A DNA stretch of 50,652 nucleotides from Deltaproteobacteria bacterium tcs-42 (GCA_002049545.1 LLYT01000008.1:1-50652); one strand, 5' to 3'. Shown: positions 35,275-44,328, counted from the first letter of the stretch. The notes: generated from the sequence alone by a model not told the origin. Made by a program: numbers and translations.

Positions 35275-35405
35275 GTCCCCATCTGTCCCTGAGTTGATAT
35301 GTCAGCAGGGCAGGAATTGGCACCGACCTTTTCCTTTTTACAACAAGGAATGTCGGTTGCCGTGGCTTCAAAGGGCCTTCTCCCTCCACCACTCTGGATA
35401 AAGAC
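35275..35405 (-). ncRNA. SAM-I riboswitch aptamer
   Basis: The minus strand contains the conserved SAM-I core: GTGGTGGAGGGAGAAGGCCC, then GAAGCCACGGCAACC and later GGTGCCAATTCCTGC. P1 can be drawn as GTCTTTATC (complement of 35397-35405) with GATGGGGAC (complement of 35275-35283), all nine pairs including G-U. P4 is CCCTG/CAGGG. It is followed by the terminator at 35204-35247 and then metX, so it represses methionine synthesis when SAM is plentiful. Confidence 0.95.
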
Positions 35406-35432
35406 GTTGATCTTTTTCGTTTGCTGAGTGTG

Positions 35433-35462
35433 ACTCTAGCTTACCCCCATGAGGTTTGTCAA
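35433..35462 (-). promoter_or_regulatory. Promoter for the SAM riboswitch-metX transcript
   Basis: On the minus strand TTGACA (complement of 35457-35462), an 18-base spacer and TAGAGT (complement of 35433-35438). It is placed about 30 bases upstream of the aptamer's P1 helix. Confidence 0.6.
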
Positions 35463-35605
35463 TTCTCGCACAAGTCTGATTGGTATTTACTTCTCACGAA
35501 TCTCAAGTGGGTTAAATTTCTTGCGGCTTGCTGCGTAGAATCCAGATTCAAGGGTGGCAGAGGCTCCCCGAAGAAAACTTTAAGCAGAATTAATTTGACG
35601 GACAT

Positions 35606-35633
35606 TTGACGGGGCTTAATTGCGTAGTAAAAT
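35606..35633 (+). promoter_or_regulatory. Promoter of the second small RNA candidate
   Basis: TTGACG at 35606-35611, a 16-base spacer and TAAAAT at 35628-35633, predicting a start near 35640. Confidence 0.55.
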
Positions 35634-35639
35634 AGATAT

Positions 35640-35723
35640 GAACCTGTTCCTTTACAGAAGGCTGTGGCAGCCTTCTGTTTTACCCTGGACGTCCTAATCC
35701 CTCCTGGACTCCAGGGTTTTTTT
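35640..35723 (+). ncRNA. Putative small RNA with UCCCUCCU terminator loop
   Basis: About 84 bases with two strong hairpins. The first is ACAGAAGGCTG (35654-35664) with CAGCCTTCTGT (35668-35678), 11 perfect pairs and a 3-base loop. The second is the terminator: ACCCTGGA (35682-35689), a bulged C, GTCC (35691-35694), loop TAATCCCTCCT, then GGAC and TCCAGGGT followed by seven U. The loop sequence CCCTCCT followed by GG is shared with the small RNA at 17455-17565. No reading frame is credible. A role in binding ribosome binding sites is inferred from the loop. Confidence 0.62.
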
Positions 35724-35783
35724 ATGACTGCCAGAAATTGAAAGAGGTCTGAGAACGTTCGAACTTTTTTAACTTGTTCGGTT

Positions 35784-35927
35784 GTATCTGTTCAGCAATG
35801 CCTTGAGGCACCCATTCCAAGGGCCACTTTGCGCCGTCCATGGCCGTTCGACTGTCGCCGTCCGTGGCGACAGTCGAACGGCCATGGGTACCACAAGCCC
35901 CTATCAGTAGTGGTGGTGAATAGTTAC
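35784..35927 (+). mobile_element. MITE-like element, copy 3 (144 bp)
   Basis: Ends GTATCTGTTCAGC and (complement) GTAACTATTCACC. It is flanked by the perfect 8-bp direct repeat GTTCGGTT at 35776-35783 and 35928-35935. In this copy the interior is a perfect 22-bp inverted repeat (35838-35859 with 35866-35887, loop GTCCGT); copies 1 and 2 have a diverged right arm. The element supplies the stop codon (TAA, complement of 35924-35926) of the Rrf2 regulator gene. Confidence 0.92.
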
Positions 35928-36361
35928 GTTCGGTTTTTTAAAAAATCTAACTTCTCTTTTTCTCTGCGAACCAGATCGGCAATACTGTAGCGTTTCAGGA
36001 CTTCGGCCATTTCACGCTGGGCGTCGTGCCAGACTTCATGAGCCGAACAGTAGCCATCACGGTGGCATGCCGAAGTATCAACAAGGCAGTGGTTTAATTT
36101 CAACTGACCCTCTTCTGCCTGCAAAACGTCGAGCATATTGATTTCACCCGGATCTTTGGCCAGCAGGAAACCACCACCGACGCCACGCTGTGAGCTGACA
36201 ATTCCTGCTTTGATCAGTGGCTGAAGGATTTTTGTTAAAAATGCCGGGGTGACCTCCTGAGTACGGCAGATATCTTTTTTTAACACAATGTCATTCTTGG
36301 GCTGTTGAGCTAAATAAATGACTGTTCTTACCGCGTACTCAGTTGCTCGTGTAATAACCAC
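35924..36361 (-). CDS. Rrf2-family transcriptional regulator
   Basis: A 145-residue winged-helix regulator. It has the Rrf2 N-terminus (ITRATEYAVRTVIYLAQ) and the recognition region AFLTKILQPLIKAGIVSSQRGVGGGF. Three cysteines at about 92-105 (CLVDTSACHRDGYC) are spaced like the Fe-S ligands of IscR/NsrR/RsrR proteins, so redox, NO or Fe-S sensing is likely. The start is GTG at 36361 with AGGAGG six bases upstream. The last codon and stop were altered by mobile element insertion: the original frame would have added one serine before its own TAA. No target gene is adjacent. Confidence 0.88.
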   Translation of the reverse strand: MVITRATEYAVRTVIYLAQQPKNDIVLKKDICRTQEVTPAFLTKILQPLIKAGIVSSQRGVGGGFLLAKDPGEINMLDVLQAEEGQLKLNHCLVDTSACHRDGYCSAHEVWHDAQREMAEVLKRYSIADLVRREKEKLDFLKNRT

Positions 36362-36393
36362 TTCTGACCTCCTAAATATAACTTTTATAGTGA

Positions 36394-36422
36394 TGAATAC
36401 ACTGAAGCTGAATGGTTGTCAA
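36394..36422 (-). promoter_or_regulatory. Promoter of the Rrf2 gene
   Basis: On the minus strand TTGACA (complement of 36417-36422), 17 bases and TATTCA (complement of 36394-36399), about 33 bases before the GTG start. Confidence 0.55.
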
Positions 36423-36493
36423 TGCCATCTTTGTCGTTATTGAATCATTGCGACACTTGACAGCTGGTTATCCCAGCTGCATCATCAATTCCT

Positions 36494-37441
36494 ATGGGTA
36501 GGTTAAACTCTAATCAATTGCTTGAGCCGGTCATTGGCCGCTTCGCTCCCAGTCCGACTGGCCCCCTCCATTTTGGAACCCTTCTGGCGGCACTCGGGAG
36601 CTACCTGTTGGCCAAATGTTCTGGTGGCTGCTGGCTGCTTCGGGTTGAGGATCTTGACCCCCCGCGGGTTATCCCCGGTTCCGCAGATGCCATCCTGACT
36701 CTGCTGGAGCAATTAGGTTTTGAGTGGGATGGTGATGTTGTTTATCAAAGTGATCGATATGAACGTTATCGGCAAATATTAGAGCAGTTGCGCGGGCAGG
36801 GGCGGGTTTTTGATTGTAATTGTACCCGGCGCGAAATTCTGGCCAGCGCTCCACATCCCGGAGAGGAAGGGCCTGTCTACCCGGGAACATGCAGAAGCGG
36901 GGTTCGCGGTAGTCGTTCAGAACGTGCGGTCAGGTTGCGTGTTCCTGATGACGTTATTGGTTATTGTGATAGAGTTTATGGGCAGCAGCAGCAAAATCTG
37001 GAAAAGGAAGTTGGAGATTTTGTCCTGCACCGAGTTGATGGTTTGTTTGCCTACCAGCTGGCCGTGGTTGTTGATGATATCGATGCTGGGGTTACGCAGG
37101 TTGTCCGTGGTGCCGATTTACTTTCATCAACGCCTCGGCAGATTTACCTTTATCAGTGTCTCGGTATGATTGCTCCAGACTATTTTCACCTGCCACTGGC
37201 TTTTGGCCATAATGGCAAAAAACTGAGCAAGCGACATGGGGATATCGGTCTGGTGTCTGTAGACAATGGTTCGAATATGCTCTGGTGGGCACTGGAGTTT
37301 CTCGGGCAATCTCCGCCACCGGAATTATTTGATTCTCCACCGGGTGAGTTGCTATGCTGGGGGCTGGAAAATTTTCAATCCGCAACGATTCCGACACAGG
37401 ATCGCCAAGTTGAATTTCGCCCGTCTATTCTGTTAGTTTGA
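36494..37441 (+). CDS. gluQ: Glutamyl-Q tRNA(Asp) synthetase
   Basis: A 315-residue truncated glutamyl-tRNA synthetase paralogue that attaches glutamate to queuosine at the wobble position of tRNA(Asp). It has the class I signature as RFAPSPTGPLHFG, the KLSKRHGD loop and the zinc-binding cysteines CNC and the later YPGTC. The anticodon-binding domain of full GluRS is absent, as expected for GluQRS. There is no clear ribosome binding site before the ATG at 36494. It is followed by the lipoprotein gene. Confidence 0.92.
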   Translation: MGRLNSNQLLEPVIGRFAPSPTGPLHFGTLLAALGSYLLAKCSGGCWLLRVEDLDPPRVIPGSADAILTLLEQLGFEWDGDVVYQSDRYERYRQILEQLRGQGRVFDCNCTRREILASAPHPGEEGPVYPGTCRSGVRGSRSERAVRLRVPDDVIGYCDRVYGQQQQNLEKEVGDFVLHRVDGLFAYQLAVVVDDIDAGVTQVVRGADLLSSTPRQIYLYQCLGMIAPDYFHLPLAFGHNGKKLSKRHGDIGLVSVDNGSNMLWWALEFLGQSPPPELFDSPPGELLCWGLENFQSATIPTQDRQVEFRPSILLV

Positions 37442-37504
37442 CAGTTCGATAGTTCGATTACTTAAAATCCGATGAGTGAGTACAGGAGCTTCTGGAGGTT
37501 CAAA

Positions 37505-38281
37505 ATGAAAAAATGGTTGTTCTGTGGTTTGATCCTTATTTTTCTGGCAGGTTGTGGCAGTGGAAAGTTTCAGGTTCCAAAGCAGGAATATCAAACCCGG
37601 GTTCAAGTCCTGGGCGTTCTGCCTTTGCTGGTTGATGAAAACAGTTCGCTGAATTATCCGCAAAGAGATATTTTGTTCGATATGTTGACCCGTTCAGCTG
37701 CCGGCAAGCATAATTTTCTGGCGGAACAGCTGAAAAAGAAAAAAGGTTATTTTGATGTACGCTCACTGTCATCCAACCCGCAACTGACAGCCCTTTCACT
37801 TCTGGGAGCAGGCAGCTCTCATGATAAATGGGGCTGGCCACAAGGTTACGCCCTTGACGCTGCAACTGTTGCTGAGATAGCACGTCAGAATGTCCTTGAT
37901 GCGGTCCTTGTGGTGGTGTTTTCCGGAGAGCAGATTGAAGAAACCCGGCGCTCAAGGACCATGCTTGAAACTCTGAGAGCACGCTATAGCGATATTCGGG
38001 CAACCGCGTATGTTGTTGATCGAAATGGGCAGGTCCTGTGGCAGTTGGCTGGAGATGAGAGTTTTCAGGCGATGATTTTGCAATATGCCGACTTTGACGA
38101 AGCATATTATAATCGTACCGATTTTGTCCGAGTCAAAGACATTAACCTGTCGGGGCTGGAACCGATCCTTGATGAAACGTCCGATAAGGACGGGGAGATG
38201 CATCTGCCAGAGATGTATGAAGATCTATTTGCCGAAATTGTGTCTGGAATCAGCCCCAGTTTGCTCGATTCTTTACCCTAA
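37505..38281 (+). CDS. Putative lipoprotein
   Basis: A 258-residue protein with a lipoprotein signal peptide (MKKWLFCGLILIFLAGCGSG; lipobox LAGC). The mature part contains VQVLGVLPLLVDENSSLNYP and later YVVDRNGQVLWQLAGDESFQ, a fold reminiscent of bacterial proteins that read out an ordered periplasmic domain. No family was recognised. GGAGG at 37494-37498 fixes the start at 37505; an upstream ATG at 37472 would spoil the signal peptide. It is transcribed downstream of gluQ and before the rho leader. Confidence 0.75.
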   Translation: MKKWLFCGLILIFLAGCGSGKFQVPKQEYQTRVQVLGVLPLLVDENSSLNYPQRDILFDMLTRSAAGKHNFLAEQLKKKKGYFDVRSLSSNPQLTALSLLGAGSSHDKWGWPQGYALDAATVAEIARQNVLDAVLVVVFSGEQIEETRRSRTMLETLRARYSDIRATAYVVDRNGQVLWQLAGDESFQAMILQYADFDEAYYNRTDFVRVKDINLSGLEPILDETSDKDGEMHLPEMYEDLFAEIVSGISPSLLDSLP

Positions 38282-38655
38282 ATGAGGGGCATTGAAAATT
38301 TTATTTGCGCTTCTAGTTGACATGGAGAGATAAAGCGGGTAAAAGCGACTGTACTAAAGGTGCAAATGTGCCTACCCGCTCATTTTCCTGCTGACGCAGG
38401 TTGGATAAATATAATTCCTCACTATTAAACTCTGATAAAGCCATTCATCATATAACGACTACCAGAAAAAGAGCTTTAAGTTAGCTATAGATATTATGCC
38501 TGCCTCGATTTTGATCCATTGCTGATGGATTACAACGATTCGTTTCCATATGGGAAGCCAGGGAGAGTCATTAACAACACTCCTGTTTTGTCTGCATGTA
38601 GGGAGCCTGCTGAGGGTTTTGTATGTGCCTTTAACTCCTGGGTTGGAGAACCTTT
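38282..38655. other. Leader region of rho with structured elements
   Basis: A 374-base gap without a gene. TTGACA at 38317-38322 may be a -35 box. A perfect 8-bp inverted repeat, AGCGGGTA (38334-38341) with TACCCGCT (38373-38380), encloses 31 bases. It is followed by a stable hairpin, CCTGC-tgac-GCAGG (38387-38400). No known riboswitch was recognised. The rest to 38655 shows nothing further besides GGAG before the rho start. Confidence 0.5.
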
Positions 38656-39903
38656 ATGAATCTGAAAGACCTCAAAAAAACAAAAATGTCTGACCTCATT
38701 GAATTGGGCAAAAAACTGAAACTCGATGAGATTGGTGGAATGCGCCGTCAGAACCTGATCTTTTCGATTCTTAAGGCGACCGCCGCACAAAAGAAAGCGA
38801 TTTATGGAGAAGGGGTCCTGGAAATTTTACCAGATGGTTTTGGGTTTATGCGGGCACCGGATGCCAACTATCTGCCAGGGCCGGATGATATCTATATCTC
38901 GCCATCCCAGATTCGCCGTTTTTCTTTGCGCACTGGAGATACTGTCGCAGGGCAAATCAGGCCACCCAAAGAGGGCGAGCGTTATTTTGCCCTGTTAAAG
39001 GTTTCCGAGGTTAACTTTGAAGACCCGGCGAAAATGCGGGAAAAGACGTTTTTTGACAATTTAACACCGCTGTTTCCGGATGAGCGCCTCAACCTGGAGA
39101 CAACTCCGGACAATCAAGCGACTCGGGTTATTGATCTGGCGGCTCCGATTGGCAAAGGGCAGCGTGGTATTATTGTCGCGCCACCACGAACCGGTAAAAC
39201 GGTTCTGCTGCAGAATATTGCTAATGCTATCTCGACAAACCATCCGGAAGTCTATCTGATCGTTCTCTTGATTGACGAACGTCCCGAAGAAGTGACCGAT
39301 ATGTTGCGGAACGTCGATGGTGAGGTTATTTCCTCAACCTTTGATGAGCCGGCAAGCCGCCATGTCCAGGTCGCTGAAATGGTCATCGAAAAAGCTCGTC
39401 GTCTGGTGGAGCATAAACGCGATGTGGTCGTGCTGCTCGATTCCCTGACTCGACTTGCCCGTGCTTACAATACAATTATCCCTTCCAGCGGTAAGATTCT
39501 CTCGGGTGGTGTCGATGCCCATGCTTTGCACAAGCCAAAACGTTTCTTCGGTGCAGCGCGAAATGTTGAAGAGGGGGGCAGTTTGTCAATTATTGCGACG
39601 GCACTGATCGATACCGGTAGCAAAATGGATGAGGTTATCTTTGAGGAATTCAAAGGGACAGGCAACATGGAGCTCCATCTCGATCGCCGTCTGGCAGATA
39701 AGCGGACTTTCCCGGCGATGGATATAAATCGTTCCGGAACCCGGAAAGAGGATCTTCTTCTTGACACCGCTCAACTGCAACGTATCTGGTTGTTACGTCG
39801 GGTTCTCTCTTCAATGAATACGGTTGACAGTATGGAATTCCTGCTCGAAAAAATGGCTGAATCGGAGACGAATCAGGAGTTTCTGGATTCGATGAACCAG
39901 TAG
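38656..39903 (+). CDS. rho: Transcription termination factor Rho
   Basis: A 415-residue hexameric RNA helicase that ends transcripts. The N-terminal Rho domain begins [20 protein letters not shown]. The RNA-binding cold-shock-like domain has [14 protein letters not shown] (near 49-62). Walker A is [13 protein letters not shown] (near 177) and Walker [16 protein letters not shown]. The C-terminal R-loop [21 protein letters not shown] is complete. Length is standard. It is followed by rpmE, the usual order in this group. GGAG lies upstream of the ATG. Confidence 0.96.
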   Translation: MNLKDLKKTKMSDLIELGKKLKLDEIGGMRRQNLIFSILKATAAQKKAIYGEGVLEILPDGFGFMRAPDANYLPGPDDIYISPSQIRRFSLRTGDTVAGQIRPPKEGERYFALLKVSEVNFEDPAKMREKTFFDNLTPLFPDERLNLETTPDNQATRVIDLAAPIGKGQRGIIVAPPRTGKTVLLQNIANAISTNHPEVYLIVLLIDERPEEVTDMLRNVDGEVISSTFDEPASRHVQVAEMVIEKARRLVEHKRDVVVLLDSLTRLARAYNTIIPSSGKILSGGVDAHALHKPKRFFGAARNVEEGGSLSIIATALIDTGSKMDEVIFEEFKGTGNMELHLDRRLADKRTFPAMDINRSGTRKEDLLLDTAQLQRIWLLRRVLSSMNTVDSMEFLLEKMAESETNQEFLDSMNQ

Positions 39904-39904
39904 T

Positions 39905-39945
39905 GGCGTCGCAAAAAAATCGATCTGCGGTGTTACAGCCCTTTT
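39905..39945 (-). repeat. Weak relative of repeat B after rho
   Basis: The complement reads GCAAAAAGGGCTGTAACACC and then TTTTTTTGCGAC, resembling the order GAAAAACCAGCGTAACGGC ... TTTTTGCGAC of repeat B. Identity is much lower than between the two main copies. Confidence 0.3.
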
Positions 39946-40088
39946 TGCTTGGCCATTGTCAGCCAGGCAATTGTAATTTGTAGAATAATTTTACTTGCTC
40001 AAAACAGGCAGAAGTGCTATTTAGCTGGTTTGTTTAAGCAAATACTATAGGCCTGTACAGAAGCCAGGCCGCTAAGGAGAGTAAGAAA

Positions 40089-40292
40089 ATGAAAGAAGGT
40101 ATTCATCCCAAGTATGAAGCATGTTCCGTTCGTTGCGATTGCGGTAACACTTTTGAGACGCGCTCAACTCTGGGCAAAGAGATTCACACCGAAATTTGTT
40201 CCGCGTGCCATCCATTTTATACGGGTAAGCAGAAGCTGATTGATACCGCTGGCCGGGTCGAGCGCTTCCGCAAAAAGTACGCCCAGAAATAA
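40089..40292 (+). CDS. rpmE: 50S ribosomal protein L31
   Basis: A 67-residue protein of the zinc-containing L31 type. It starts [12 protein letters not shown]. The zinc ligands lie in CSVRCDCGN and [15 protein letters not shown]. The strong leader AAGGAGA lies nine bases before the start. A strong terminator follows at 40309-40337. It sits between rho and prfA, as in other members of the group. Confidence 0.96.
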   Translation: MKEGIHPKYEACSVRCDCGNTFETRSTLGKEIHTEICSACHPFYTGKQKLIDTAGRVERFRKKYAQK

Positions 40293-40308
40293 TCGGGTAG
40301 AATTGGAT

Positions 40309-40337
40309 AAAGCGGCCCGATGGGCCGCTTTTTTTTT
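40309..40337 (+). terminator. Rho-independent terminator after rpmE
   Basis: AAAGCGGCCC (40309-40318) and GGGCCGCTTT (40322-40331) make a 10-bp perfect stem with a three-base loop and a long U-run. The prfA group therefore probably needs read-through or its own promoter. Confidence 0.93.
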
Positions 40338-40376
40338 GGTTATTTTCCGCAAGACTCCTTTTATTGCGAGACCGCT

Positions 40377-41444
40377 ATGTTTACTAATCTGGAAGATGTT
40401 GTCGATCGTTTTCGTGAAGTTGAGGGGCTGCTCTCTGATCCTGCGATTGTTTCTGATCAGAAACGTTACCGTGAACTTGCCAAAGAGCATGCGGATTTAA
40501 CTGAGGTGGTATCGGTTTACGGCCAATACAGACAAGTGTGCAATGAGGTTGAGGGAAACCGGGAGCTGCTTCAGGATAATGATCCCGATATGAGGGAGTT
40601 GGCCAAAGCGGAGCTTCCAGAACTGGAGAAGCAGCAGACCGAGATGGAAGAGCAGCTACGACTGCTGTTAATCCCCAAAGATCCAAACGACGAAAAAAAT
40701 ATTATCCTGGAAATCCGTGCCGGGACGGGCGGTGATGAAGCGGCTTTGTTCGCTGCCGATTTATTTCGTATGTATAGCCGCTATGCTGAGCAAAACCGCT
40801 GGGAGGTCGAGATAATGAATGCCTCGGAGACTCCCGGAGGGGGCTTTAAGGAAATTATTGCCCTGATCAGTGGTGAACGGGTTTATTCTCGCCTTAAGTT
40901 CGAAAGTGGAACCCACCGGGTGCAGCGGGTCCCCGATACCGAAACTCAAGGGCGTATTCATACCTCCGCGTGCACAGTGGCCGTTCTCCCCGAAGTTGAG
41001 GATGTTGATATTGACATAAATCCTGCCGATCTGCGTATTGATCTCTATCGTGCGTCCGGAGCCGGTGGCCAGCACGTCAATAAAACCGAATCGGCGGTTC
41101 GCTTGACCCACCTCCCGACCGGAGTTGTGGTCTCATGTCAGGATGGCAAGTCACAGCATAAAAACAAGGCACAAGCACTTAAGGTTCTCAAATCACGAAT
41201 CTATGATCAGATGCTGGCTGATCAGCAGGCGGAAATGGCGGCTGATCGTAAAGATCAGGTTGGCAGTGGTGACCGCAGTGAGCGGATTCGCACCTATAAT
41301 TATCCCCAGGGGCGCTGCACAGATCACCGTATCGGCCTGACCCTCTATAAGCTCGATGCGATCATGCAGGGGGATGTCGACGAAGTTATTGAGGCTCTGA
41401 TTACCGATCAACAGGCTGCCCAGATGAGCCAACAGGAAGGTTAG
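40377..41444 (+). CDS. prfA: Peptide chain release factor 1
   Basis: A 355-residue class I release factor that recognises UAA and UAG. The GGQ motif lies in [16 protein letters not shown]. The codon-recognition tripeptide is in [18 protein letters not shown] (PxT type), and the end has [19 protein letters not shown]. In-frame ATG at 40320 would lie inside the rpmE terminator. The ATG at 40377 matches the usual N-terminus ([12 protein letters not shown]), although its ribosome binding site is weak. It is followed three bases later by prmC, which methylates this protein. Confidence 0.95.
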   Translation: MFTNLEDVVDRFREVEGLLSDPAIVSDQKRYRELAKEHADLTEVVSVYGQYRQVCNEVEGNRELLQDNDPDMRELAKAELPELEKQQTEMEEQLRLLLIPKDPNDEKNIILEIRAGTGGDEAALFAADLFRMYSRYAEQNRWEVEIMNASETPGGGFKEIIALISGERVYSRLKFESGTHRVQRVPDTETQGRIHTSACTVAVLPEVEDVDIDINPADLRIDLYRASGAGGQHVNKTESAVRLTHLPTGVVVSCQDGKSQHKNKAQALKVLKSRIYDQMLADQQAEMAADRKDQVGSGDRSERIRTYNYPQGRCTDHRIGLTLYKLDAIMQGDVDEVIEALITDQQAAQMSQQEG

Positions 41445-41447
41445 TTT

Positions 41448-42293
41448 TTGAGCGATAGATGGACTCTGCTGCAGCTTCTTCGTTGGATGACCGATTATTT
41501 TACCGAGAAAGGTATCGATAATCCGCGTCTGGATGCTGAGCTGCTGCTTGTGCATACCCTGAATCTGGATCGGGTCGGACTGTACCTCAATTATGATCGA
41601 CCCCTTGTTGCTGCTGAGCTTGACACCATCCGACCGCTGCTCAAGCGCCGCGGGCAGCGGGAACCGTTACAGTACCTGCTGGGGGTCACTGAATTCTGGT
41701 CGCTCGAATTCAACGTCACTCCCGCTGTTCTGATTCCGCGTGCTGATAGCGAAATTCTTGTGGAAGAGGCACTCGCACGAGCTGATTCAAGCGGAGCATT
41801 GTTGGATGTTGGTACGGGCAGCGGAGCTATTGTGATCAGTCTGGCGAGTGAATTGTCGAACTGGCAGCTGACCGGGTTCGATATCTCTCCTGCCGCGCTC
41901 GAAATTGCGCAGCAAAATATCGACAAAAATCGGGTGGCGGAGAAGGTTCAATTGGTTCAGGGAGACCTTGCTGAATTGCCCACACAACAGTATGATCTGA
42001 TCGTTTCCAATCCCCCTTATATCGACCGGCAGGAATGGGACGGGTTAATGCCCGAGGTGCGTTGCTTTGAGCCGCAGCTGGCTCTGTTGGCAGAAAATGG
42101 TGGTCTGAAGTGTTATCAGCAGCTTGCAGAGCAGGCAGGGCATCGATTGAAAACGCATGGTTGGCTGCTGGTCGAAATTGGCTACGAACAGGCTGATGCC
42201 GTTAAGGCATTGTTTTCAAACGCCGGCCTTAAAAATATATTCGTACGAGAAGATTATTCCGGTCATCCACGTGTGGTTGGTGGCCAGGCATAA
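41448..42293 (+). CDS. prmC: Release factor glutamine methyltransferase
   Basis: A 281-residue SAM-dependent enzyme that methylates the glutamine of the GGQ motif in release factors. The N-terminal helical domain ends with GVTEFWSLEFNVTPAVLIPR. The SAM-binding site is LLDVGTGSGAIVISLA, and the active-site motif NPPY lies in IVSNPPYIDRQEW. The start is TTG at 41448, with AGGAAGG at 41434-41440. It is three bases downstream of prfA, a conserved functional pairing. Confidence 0.94.
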   Translation: MSDRWTLLQLLRWMTDYFTEKGIDNPRLDAELLLVHTLNLDRVGLYLNYDRPLVAAELDTIRPLLKRRGQREPLQYLLGVTEFWSLEFNVTPAVLIPRADSEILVEEALARADSSGALLDVGTGSGAIVISLASELSNWQLTGFDISPAALEIAQQNIDKNRVAEKVQLVQGDLAELPTQQYDLIVSNPPYIDRQEWDGLMPEVRCFEPQLALLAENGGLKCYQQLAEQAGHRLKTHGWLLVEIGYEQADAVKALFSNAGLKNIFVREDYSGHPRVVGGQA

Positions 42294-42392
42294 ATGGTGG
42301 CAGTGCAAAAAAATGCCTCACTGGCGGTGCAGGTATTCAACCCTCTTATTCGTTTTTACGAGATCAGCATATAAATAGAAAGCAGGATTTTT

Positions 42393-43646
42393 TTGGAAAA
42401 GATCGTGATTAAGGGTGGTACACCACTCAATGGAACCGTTCAAGTCAGTGGTGCAAAAAATTCGGCACTTCCTTTGCTCTTTGCGACTTTGCTGGCCGAC
42501 GGCGAGAGTAAAATCTGCAATGTCCCCGCTTTGCGCGATATCAATACAGCCGTAAAGCTGTTGCGGGAACTTGGAGCAGAGGTTGCTTCGCAAGACGGCC
42601 GTTATCGCATCAATACAAAAAAGATTCAAAGTATCCAGGCCCCCTATGATCTGGTGAAAACAATGCGGGCTTCGGTACTGGTCCTCGGTCCGCTGTTGGC
42701 TCGTTTTGGACAAGCCCGGGTGAGTTTGCCCGGGGGGTGTGCTATTGGCGCTCGCCCGATTAATCTGCATTTGAAGGGGCTGGAAGCCCTTGGTGCCCGT
42801 ATCCATATTGATCATGGTTATATTGAGGCGACGGCAGATAAATTGCGGGGAGCCAAAATTTCATTTGATCTGCCTACAGTGGGTGGAACTGAAAATCTCC
42901 TCATGGCAGCGGCTTTGGCCGAGGGTGAGACGGTTTTGGAAAATGCCGCCCGTGAGCCTGAAATCGTACAACTCGCAGATGCTCTGAACAGTATGGGCGC
43001 CCGAATTGAAGGAGCCGGGACAGCAATTATCCATATTCAAGGTGTTTCAAGACTGAACCCGCTTGAGTGTCAGGTGATTCCCGACCGAATTGAAGCTGGG
43101 ACATTTATGATTGCCGCAGCGATCACCGGAGGTCATGTTCTGGTGCGCGGTGCGGTCAGGGAAGATCAGCAAGCCTTGATCAGCAAACTGATTGAGGCGG
43201 GGGCCGATATTCAACCGGAAGCCGATGGCTTGAGGGTTATCGGACCAAAAAACGTCACTTCGGTTGATATCCGTACCAGTGTGTTTCCCGGTTTCCCCAC
43301 CGATATGCAGGCCCAGTTCATGGCCTTGATGACGGTAGCGGGGGGGACGAGTCGAATCTCGGAGACAGTTTTTGAAAATCGCTTTATGCATGTCTGTGAA
43401 TTACAGCGGATGGGTGCCGATATCCAGATTGATGGCCACAGTGCGATTATTCGTGGCACCGATCAAATGACTGGAGCTCCAGTGATGGCAACCGATCTGA
43501 GAGCCAGTGCCTCTTTGATTCTGGCCGGGTTGGCGTCAGAAAATACCACAGAGGTTGCCCGGATTTACCACCTGGATCGTGGTTATGAAAAAATCGAAGA
43601 AAAACTTGCTGCGCTGGGTGCTGATATCTGGCGTGAACAGGAGTAA
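42393..43646 (+). CDS. murA: UDP-N-acetylglucosamine 1-carboxyvinyltransferase
   Basis: A 417-residue enzyme of the first committed step of peptidoglycan synthesis (phosphoenolpyruvate plus UDP-GlcNAc). The N-terminus is [20 protein letters not shown]. The catalytic cysteine is in [14 protein letters not shown] near residue 116, so normal fosfomycin sensitivity would be expected. The start is TTG at 42393 with AGGA at 42383-42386. It lies between prmC and hisG. Confidence 0.95.
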   Translation: MEKIVIKGGTPLNGTVQVSGAKNSALPLLFATLLADGESKICNVPALRDINTAVKLLRELGAEVASQDGRYRINTKKIQSIQAPYDLVKTMRASVLVLGPLLARFGQARVSLPGGCAIGARPINLHLKGLEALGARIHIDHGYIEATADKLRGAKISFDLPTVGGTENLLMAAALAEGETVLENAAREPEIVQLADALNSMGARIEGAGTAIIHIQGVSRLNPLECQVIPDRIEAGTFMIAAAITGGHVLVRGAVREDQQALISKLIEAGADIQPEADGLRVIGPKNVTSVDIRTSVFPGFPTDMQAQFMALMTVAGGTSRISETVFENRFMHVCELQRMGADIQIDGHSAIIRGTDQMTGAPVMATDLRASASLILAGLASENTTEVARIYHLDRGYEKIEEKLAALGADIWREQE

Positions 43647-43649
43647 AGC

Positions 43650-44312
43650 ATGAGTGAATGGATCACTTTCGCCCTGCCGAAGGGGCGGATTATGCAGGAT
43701 TCGATGGAGCTGTTTTCTCAAATCGGTATTACATGTCCGGAGATGAACGAAAAAAGCCGTAAACTGGTCTTTGAGAATGCGGAGCACAAATTTCGATTTA
43801 TGGCGGTGCGTGCGACCGATGTACCAACTTATGTCGAATACGGTTGCGCTGATCTGGGTGTGGTCGGGAAGGATACTCTTCTGGAACAGGAGAAGAATTT
43901 TTACGAGCCCCTCGATCTGAAGTTTGGTTATTGCCGACTGGTGGTTGCAGAACCAAAGTCCTTGCAAAAAACAGATGATCCTTTGAATTGGTCTAATATC
44001 CGGGTTGCAACCAAATACCCGAATATTACGGAACGTTATTTTGCTGCCAAAGGGGTACAGGTTGAACTGATCAAGCTTTATGGTTCTATCGAGTTGGCAC
44101 CACTGGTAGGTTTGTCAGAGCGGATTGTCGATCTGGTTTCCACTGGCGGGACGCTCAAGGCCAACAATATGGTTGAGGTTGAAACCATTGCCGAAGTGAC
44201 CAGTCGCCTGATTGTCAATCGCGCCAGTTTGAAAACCAAGCACGAGCGCATCAGCAAAATAATTGACGAGCTGGAAAAGGTGATTGGTGACGAAGTCAAA
44301 ATATCTCAATGA
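43650..44312 (+). CDS. hisG: ATP phosphoribosyltransferase, short form
   Basis: A 220-residue HisG, first enzyme of histidine synthesis. It starts with ITFALPKGRIMQDSM and has CADLGVVGKD. The C-terminal regulatory domain of the long form is missing, so the enzyme should need a HisZ partner, which is not in this window. AGGAG lies before the start. The gene begins three bases after murA. Confidence 0.94.
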   Translation: MSEWITFALPKGRIMQDSMELFSQIGITCPEMNEKSRKLVFENAEHKFRFMAVRATDVPTYVEYGCADLGVVGKDTLLEQEKNFYEPLDLKFGYCRLVVAEPKSLQKTDDPLNWSNIRVATKYPNITERYFAAKGVQVELIKLYGSIELAPLVGLSERIVDLVSTGGTLKANNMVEVETIAEVTSRLIVNRASLKTKHERISKIIDELEKVIGDEVKISQ

Positions 44313-44328
44313 AGCAGGTGCGAGGAGA

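Larger units (their letters stand above)
35463..35783. other. Gene-free interval holding a second small RNA locus
   Basis: No supported protein gene. The left part is AT-rich upstream sequence of the metX transcript. A promoter at 35606-35633 and two hairpins ending in a terminator at 35683-35723 define a small RNA candidate. Mobile element copy 3 starts at 35784. Confidence 0.6.

Noticed and set aside
35421-35609. A 62-codon frame upstream of the second small RNA
   Set aside because: No leader sequence and no recognisable protein features; it overlaps the metX promoter.
38282-38655. Possible c-di-GMP or other known riboswitch before rho
   Set aside because: None of the conserved cores of common riboswitch classes could be matched by eye; only generic hairpins are present.
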